From assembly GCF_005893125.1 (NCBI RefSeq), contig NZ_VCJS01000119.1:1-37706 (forward strand): a stretch of 37,706 nt of DNA, read 5' to 3'. Of the stretch, positions 34,114-37,706 are shown in pieces. Below the pieces are notes generated by a model, which had not been told where the DNA came from, searched no databases, and worked only from the letters and a program-made list of their open reading frames with translations. Source of the DNA: Nonomuraea basaltis (GTDB lineage Bacteria; Actinomycetota; Actinomycetes; Streptosporangiales; Streptosporangiaceae). Position 1 is the stretch's first letter. Each line of letters starts with the position of its first letter. The position numbers were made by a program, and so were the translations under genes.

Positions 34114-35052
34114 ATGCGTGCTGTAACGCTGAACTCCGTCCCCGAGGCCCCGGCCGTGGCCGAGGTGGACACTCCCCGCCCGGAGGCGGGGGAACTGTTG
34201 GTGAAGGTGGCCGCCGCCTCGTTGAACGGGATCGACGTCTCCACCGCCGCCGGCTATCTGCAGGGGTTGATGGAGCATCGGTTCCCGCTGGTGCTCGGCA
34301 AGGACTTCGCGGGCACCGTCGAGGGGCTCGGTGAGGGCGTGGAGGGCTTCGCGGTCGGCGACGCGGTGTTCGGTGTGGTGATGAGGTCGTACCTGGGCGC
34401 CGGGTCGCTGGCCGAGTACGTCACGGTGCCCGCCGGACACGGTGTCGCCCCGATCCCCGCAGGCCTTGAGGTGGAGGATGCGGCCGCGCTGGGCGTGGCC
34501 GGGGCGACCGCCGTGGACAGCCTGAACGCGGTGGCCCTGGCCGAGGGCGAGACGGTGCTGATCTCGGGGGCCGCCGGTGGGGTGGGTTCGCTGGCCGTGC
34601 AGCTCGCCGCCGCCCGCGGCGCGAAGGTGATCGCGACCGCCCGCCCCGGTACGCAGACCGACTTCGTCACCGGCCTGACCGGCGCCGAGGTCCACGTGGT
34701 CGACTTCACCGGTGACCTTCAGGCCCAGGTCCGCCGAATCGCCCCGGACGGCGTGGACGCGGTGCTGCACCTGGCGGGCGACGGCGTCCAGCTCGCCGAA
34801 CTGGTGCGGCCCGGCGGCCGGATCGCTTCCGCCACCGGCCTGACCCAGGATGCCGTCAAGGGCCAGGACGTCACCGTCCACACGATCATGGCCGACCCGA
34901 CCGCTCCGGCTCTGACCGCCCTGGCTGGGCAGGTCGTCTCCGGTGCGCTGCGGGTGCCGGTCACCGCCAGCTACCCGCTGGAGAAGGTCACGGACGCGTT
35001 CGCCGCCTTCGGCGCGAGCACGCCGGGCAAGATCGCCATCGCCTGCTCCTGA
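34114..35052 (+). CDS. NADP-dependent oxidoreductase (MDR, quinone reductase-like)
   Basis: A 312-residue zinc-independent medium-chain reductase. The N-terminal GroES-like half has RPEAGELLVKVAAASLNGID and FPLVLGKDFAGTVEGLGEGV; the Rossmann half has ETVLISGAAGGVGSLAVQLA (AAGGVG) and GAKVIATARPG. No catalytic or structural zinc cysteines are present, as in quinone oxidoreductases. ATG 34114 has AAAGG 8 bases upstream. It opens an operon with an SDR-fold protein, a DoxX protein and a broken NmrA-like gene, under the divergent TetR. It likely reduces quinones or enones with NADPH; the natural substrate is unknown. Confidence 0.92.
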   Translation: MRAVTLNSVPEAPAVAEVDTPRPEAGELLVKVAAASLNGIDVSTAAGYLQGLMEHRFPLVLGKDFAGTVEGLGEGVEGFAVGDAVFGVVMRSYLGAGSLAEYVTVPAGHGVAPIPAGLEVEDAAALGVAGATAVDSLNAVALAEGETVLISGAAGGVGSLAVQLAAARGAKVIATARPGTQTDFVTGLTGAEVHVVDFTGDLQAQVRRIAPDGVDAVLHLAGDGVQLAELVRPGGRIASATGLTQDAVKGQDVTVHTIMADPTAPALTALAGQVVSGALRVPVTASYPLEKVTDAFAAFGASTPGKIAIACS

Positions 35053-35083
35053 CATCCATCGCTTCACGGAAAGAGATTTGATC

Positions 35084-35764
35084 GTGCCCACCATCGCCAT
35101 CGTCGGCGCCGGCCCCGGCATGGGCCTGGCCATCGCCCGCACCTTCGGCAGCCGCGGCTTCGACGTCGCCCTGATCGCCCGCACCAAGGAGAAGCTGGAA
35201 ACGCTGGTCGCCCAGCTCGGCCAGGAAGGCATCACGGCCGCCGCGTTCCCCGCCGACATCCTCGACCGCGCCTCACTGACCGATGCCCTGGATGCGGCCA
35301 AGGCCCGCTTCGGCGGCATCGACGTACTGGAGTACTCCCCGGCCCCGCACTTCCCGGTGCCCGGCTTCACTCTGGCCGCTCCCTCGGAGGTCACGGTGGA
35401 CAATCTGCAGCCGCAGATCGAGTACAACTTCTACGGCGCCGTCACGGCGGCCCAGGCGGTACTGCCCGCCATGCGGGAGGCCGGCGCCGGGACCCTGCTG
35501 TTCACCACCGGCGGCGGTTCCGTGGACCCGGTGCCGATGCTCGGCAACGTCAACGCGGCCGCAGCAGCTCTGCGCAACTGGGCGATCAACCTGAACAAGG
35601 AACTGGGCGGCAGCGGCGTGTACGCCGCCCACGTGGCGATCAACGTCTGGATCGGCGGGGGCGGCCCGGCGGGATTTCCGGCGGCCATGCCCGAGCAGAT
35701 CGCCCCCCTGTACTGGGACCTGCACGAAAACCGCGGCCGATCCGAGGCCATCTTCAACGCCTGA
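35084..35764 (+). CDS. SDR-fold oxidoreductase lacking the YxxxK catalytic pair
   Basis: A 226-residue protein with the SDR cofactor motif IAIVGAGPGMGLAIARTFGS, RTKEKLETLV and FPADILDRASLTDALD. At the place of the catalytic helix it reads NVNAAAAALRNWAINLNKEL, where YxxxK should be, so Tyr and Lys are missing; the preceding strand Ser is replaced by GGGSVDP. It may bind NAD(P) without classical reduction, as do several related actinobacterial proteins that end like HVAINVWIGGGG. GTG 35084 is preceded by GGAAAGAG. Second gene of the TetR-controlled reductase operon, 31 bases after the first. Confidence 0.88.
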   Translation: MPTIAIVGAGPGMGLAIARTFGSRGFDVALIARTKEKLETLVAQLGQEGITAAAFPADILDRASLTDALDAAKARFGGIDVLEYSPAPHFPVPGFTLAAPSEVTVDNLQPQIEYNFYGAVTAAQAVLPAMREAGAGTLLFTTGGGSVDPVPMLGNVNAAAAALRNWAINLNKELGGSGVYAAHVAINVWIGGGGPAGFPAAMPEQIAPLYWDLHENRGRSEAIFNA

Positions 35765-35842
35765 CCGGCCGGCCCACCCCGGTCCCGGGAGGGGGCATCC
35801 GCTCCCTCCCTACCCCGTCCCCCTCTGCCAAGGAATCCGTAC

Positions 35843-36214
35843 GTGAACGTCTTCTTGTGGATCCTGCAGGCCGTGCTGGCCGCCATGTTCGCCATGGCCG
35901 GCGTCATGAAGTCCACCCAGCCCAAGGAGAAGCTGGTCGGCCAGCTGCCCTGGACGGCCGACTTCTCGCAGGCCACCGTCCGCCTCATCGGCATCGTGGA
36001 GTTCGCCGCCGCGCTCGGGCTGATCCTGCCCGCGGCCACCGGCATCGCCCCCGTGCTGACCCCGCTGGCCGCGACCGGCCTGGTCGTGGTGATGGTGCTG
36101 GCCGCGATCACCCATGCCCGCCGCAAGGAACCCGGCGCGATCGCCTTCAACGCCGTCCTGCTGATCCTGGCTGCCTTGGTGGCCTGGGGACGCTTCGGCC
36201 CCTACAGCTTCTGA
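35843..36214 (+). CDS. DoxX family membrane protein
   Basis: A 123-residue protein with four membrane segments: WILQAVLAAMFAMAGVMKST, IGIVEFAAALGLILPAA, VLTPLAATGLVVVMVLAAIT and AFNAVLLILAALVAWGRFG. The first helix plus FAMAGVMK and PWTADFSQATVRLIGIVEFA are DoxX/SURF4-like hallmarks. DoxX proteins couple membrane redox carriers to thiol or quinone chemistry in some bacteria. AAGGA lies 8 bases before GTG 35843. The 78-base gap after the SDR gene holds a small hairpin (GGGAGGG ... CCCTCCC). Part of the reductase operon. Confidence 0.88.
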   Translation: MNVFLWILQAVLAAMFAMAGVMKSTQPKEKLVGQLPWTADFSQATVRLIGIVEFAAALGLILPAATGIAPVLTPLAATGLVVVMVLAAITHARRKEPGAIAFNAVLLILAALVAWGRFGPYSF

Positions 36215-36237
36215 CCCTCACCGCAAGGAACCCCCTG

Positions 36238-36354
36238 ATGCGTGTCACCGTCTTCGGCGCGACCGGCGGCATCGGCCGCCTTGTCATCCAAGCGCGCTGG
36301 ATCACCGGGACGTGGGGTGTCGGTAACGAAGCTGTCATGAAGTACACGCGTTGA
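36238..36354 (+). pseudogene. NAD(P)-binding (NmrA-like) protein, cut after 18 residues
   Basis: ATG 36238, with AAGGAA upstream, opens MRVTVFGATGGIGRLVIQ, the perfect start of an NAD(P)H-binding SDR. After that the frame continues ARWITGTWGVGNEAVMKYTR and stops, with no family similarity, so the gene is broken near 36292. It would have been the fourth gene of the reductase operon, giving an MDR-SDR-DoxX-NmrA set. The breakpoint adjoins the resolvase-containing segment, which suggests a mobile element or deletion joined here. Confidence 0.7.
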
Positions 36355-36411
36355 CGATCGCCCGGGTCGGCGCTTGTCGAGCGGGCAGCGTGAACGCCTG
36401 CGGATGCGGGC

Positions 36412-36708
36412 CTAGTTCTGGGCCGTGACGAGGTCGGCGATCTGGATCAGCCGGGTGACGTACGGCGCGTCGCTTTCGGGCAACGAGGGCAGAACCGCGG
36501 CGAGTTCTGCCGCGCAGTCGCAGAGGATCTGCCGACGTTGGGGATCCAGTGGTCCCTGGCCGGACAGGTACGTGGTGACGCAGCCGGCGATGTAGGAGTC
36601 CAGCGCGGGGACCGACTCGCCGCTGGGCGCATCAATCCAGCGCAGCCCGTCAGGGAAGGGCTCGCTCATGTGATCCGCCCACCGGGCCTTCACGGTGTCG
36701 AGGTTCAT
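36412..36708 (-). CDS. Hypothetical protein coupled to the resolvase gene
   Basis: A 98-residue acidic protein, MNLDTVKARWADHMSEPFPD, with helical stretches (VPALDSYIAGCVTTYLSG, QRRQILCDCAAELAAVLPSL, YVTRLIQIADLVTAQN). No signal or membrane segment; three cysteines. Its ATG overlaps the stop of the resolvase-like gene (ATGA), so the two are co-translated. I do not recognise the family; it may be an accessory of the mobile element. Confidence 0.7.
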   Translation of the reverse strand: MNLDTVKARWADHMSEPFPDGLRWIDAPSGESVPALDSYIAGCVTTYLSGQGPLDPQRRQILCDCAAELAAVLPSLPESDAPYVTRLIQIADLVTAQN

Positions 36709-37214
36709 CGGGTGGTGCTTTGGGTGAGGGCTGCTGCTTCGGCTCCGGCGGCGCGTAGTTCCTGGAGGTCGGGGATGTGGTTGTAGAGGGTGCCGACGCA
36801 GATGCCGAGGAGGCGGGCGATGGAGGTGACGGAGCGTTCTGGGTCGGGGAGCAGGTCGCGGGCTGCTTTGAGGAGTTCGGTGTCGACGACGGTGGGGCGT
36901 CCGCCGGTGCGGCCGCGTGCGCGGGCGGCGGCGAGTCCTTCGTGGGTGCCGATGACGATGAGTTCGCGGATGAACTCGGCGAGGGCGGCGAAGACGTGGA
37001 CGATGAGCCGTCCGCCGGGGGTGGTGGTGTCGAGCTTCTCGTGCAGAGAAGTGAAGCCGATCTCGCGGCGTTGGAGCTCGGAGACCATGGCGATGAGGTC
37101 TTTCATGGTGCGCCCGTACCGGTCAAGGCTGGGGACGACGAGAGTGTCGCCCTCGGCGAGGAAGGTGTGGCAGGCCTGGAGTTCGGGGCCTGCTCGCTTG
37201 TCGTGCCCTGCCAA
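36705..37214 (-). pseudogene. Serine recombinase (resolvase/invertase), N-terminus lost
   Basis: The product reads ELQACHTFLAEGDTLVVPSL, DRYGRTMKDLIAMVSELQRR, FTSLHEKLDTTTPGGRLIVH and FAALAEFIRELIVIGTHEGL, matching the Tn3-type resolvase catalytic domain after its first 50 residues, then the C-terminal HTH (GGRPTVVDTELLKAARDLLP, SVTSIARLLGICVGTLYNHI). The strand with the catalytic serine (YxRVSTxxQ) is missing; upstream the frame reads GHNPSLAGIYRALAGHDKRA, which only partly resembles the family. Annotation from the TTG at 37214 gives 169 residues that cannot cleave DNA. It may still bind its res site. Confidence 0.75.
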
Positions 37215-37435
37215 GGCCCGGTAGATGCCGGCCAGGCTGGGGTTGTGGCCCCTTGCGTCGGCCTGTGGGGATGATCACGTCGGGCCGGGTCTGCTCAACG
37301 GACTCGCCGGCGGCGCGGCGGCGCAGTGAACCGTCCTCGCCGGGACAGGTCCACCGGCCCGCCCATTACCTCTGCCTTTTCCTCCATCCCTCAGTTGATG
37401 GCGGGCCAGGCCAGGAGATCGCCAGATGTAGCGTT
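37215..37435. other. Gap upstream of the resolvase relic
   Basis: No gene recognised. The left end may hold decayed 5' resolvase sequence; nothing like a recombination (res) site with paired repeats was visible by eye. Confidence 0.4.
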
Positions 37436-37481
37436 TTGACATCTCCCACGGGTAACCGCTACCTATTGGCTAACCGTTAGG
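37436..37481 (+). promoter_or_regulatory. Promoter and paired operators of the PadR gene
   Basis: TTGACA (37436-37441) is a perfect -35; the -10 is weak (TACCTA, 18-base spacer, 37460-37465). Two similar 13-base near-palindromes, GGTAACCGCTACC (37451-37463) and GCTAACCGTTAGG (37469-37481), have centres 18 bp apart and flank the -10. They are likely binding sites for the PadR protein encoded directly downstream or another local repressor. Confidence 0.5.
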
Positions 37482-37489
37482 GGGGTGGA

Positions 37490-37706
37490 GTGCAGGACGC
37501 AGTGCTGGCGATGCTCGCCAAGGAGCCGTCGCACGGGTACCACTTGCATGCTCGGCTGCGGCGTAGTCTCGGTCCGCTGGGCGAGTCGATGAACCGTGGT
37601 CAGATCTATGTGACGTTGGCCCGGTTGGAGCGAGCGGGGCTCGTTGTCTGTGAGCGGGCGGACGGCCTGCCCGAGCGGCCGGAGCGCAAGGTCTATGCGC
37701 TGACGC
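37490..37706 (+). CDS. PadR family transcriptional regulator, 3'-partial
   Basis: The first 72 residues run to the window end: VQDAVLAMLAKEPSHGYHLH, ARLRRSLGPLGESMNRGQIY and VTLARLERAGLVVCERADGL, followed by ERPERKVYALT. This is the PadR winged helix (HGYxL, then QIYxTLxRLExxGLV). GTG 37490 follows a GGGGGG-rich ribosome site. Probably autoregulated through the palindromes just upstream; PadR genes usually precede an ABC exporter or other target, which would lie beyond the window. Confidence 0.88.
   Translation, partial: MQDAVLAMLAKEPSHGYHLHARLRRSLGPLGESMNRGQIYVTLARLERAGLVVCERADGLPERPERKVYALT

Overview
The window is high-GC DNA with actinobacterial features: GTG starts, ATGA stop/start overlaps, a TIGR03083-type (mycothiol-linked family) protein, a DUF4333-like lipoprotein, WYL, ROK, TetR, MerR, PadR and LuxR regulators, two ECF41 sigma factors and an FxsB-like radical SAM remnant. 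The style suggests Streptosporangiales (Nonomuraea-like), but that placement is inference. No rRNA, tRNA or CRISPR array was seen. The first 16 bases match the Nextera transposon mosaic end with one mismatch, so the left edge is a short-read contig end.

Layout. 1-2.5 kb: an ECF41 'COE' cassette (epimerase, ECF41 sigma factor, convergent AhpD/carboxymuconolactone decarboxylase-like gene) with an ECF41-type promoter before the AhpD gene. 2.7-5.4 kb: a MerR regulator with a frameshifted tail and a serine beta-lactamase-fold hydrolase fused to an actinobacterial N-terminal domain. 5.4-11.9 kb: AlkZ-like DNA glycosylase, PhnB-like VOC protein with divergent WYL regulator, lipoprotein, DinB-like protein, small secreted protein, and remnants of a methyltransferase and an MBL hydrolase. 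12.3-17.6 kb: ROK regulator, broken RibD/DHFR-like and SMP-30 genes, a TetR/NmrA divergent pair with three operators phased at 20 bp, a DUF4386-like membrane protein with a fragment of its own 3' end upstream, and a LuxR remnant. 17.6-20.6 kb: a HEXXH peptide-modification protein, the 3' part of its radical SAM/SPASM partner, and a head-to-head junction with a 5'-truncated SGNH hydrolase. 20.7-23.6 kb: VOC protein plus short UvrA-like ABC ATPase.

23.9-27.1 kb holds the most unusual locus: seven tightly packed genes encoding a MauE/DoxX-like redox membrane protein, two membrane-anchored thioredoxin-like CxxC proteins, two further membrane proteins, an unknown soluble protein, and finally a 111-residue Cys-rich exported peptide resembling the light chain of methylamine dehydrogenase (MauA) but with only one tryptophan in its mature part. 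No large subunit, amicyanin or MauG is present. I read it as a dedicated disulfide or redox maturation and export system for a Cys-rich secreted protein, not a methylamine-oxidising locus.

27.3-37.7 kb: SAM methyltransferase, a large secreted protein with two 115-residue repeats and a strong terminator, a second ECF41/epimerase copy exactly colinear with the first (offset 29,753 bp over about 1.39 kb), an XRE-cupin regulator coupled to a truncated AlaX-like gene, an integrase relic, a TetR regulator divergent from a reductase/SDR/DoxX operon, a serine recombinase lacking its catalytic serine region, and the start of a PadR regulator. Truncations and frameshifts are frequent: either the locus is an accessory gene graveyard or the assembly contains joins and indels. 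Reads would be needed to decide.
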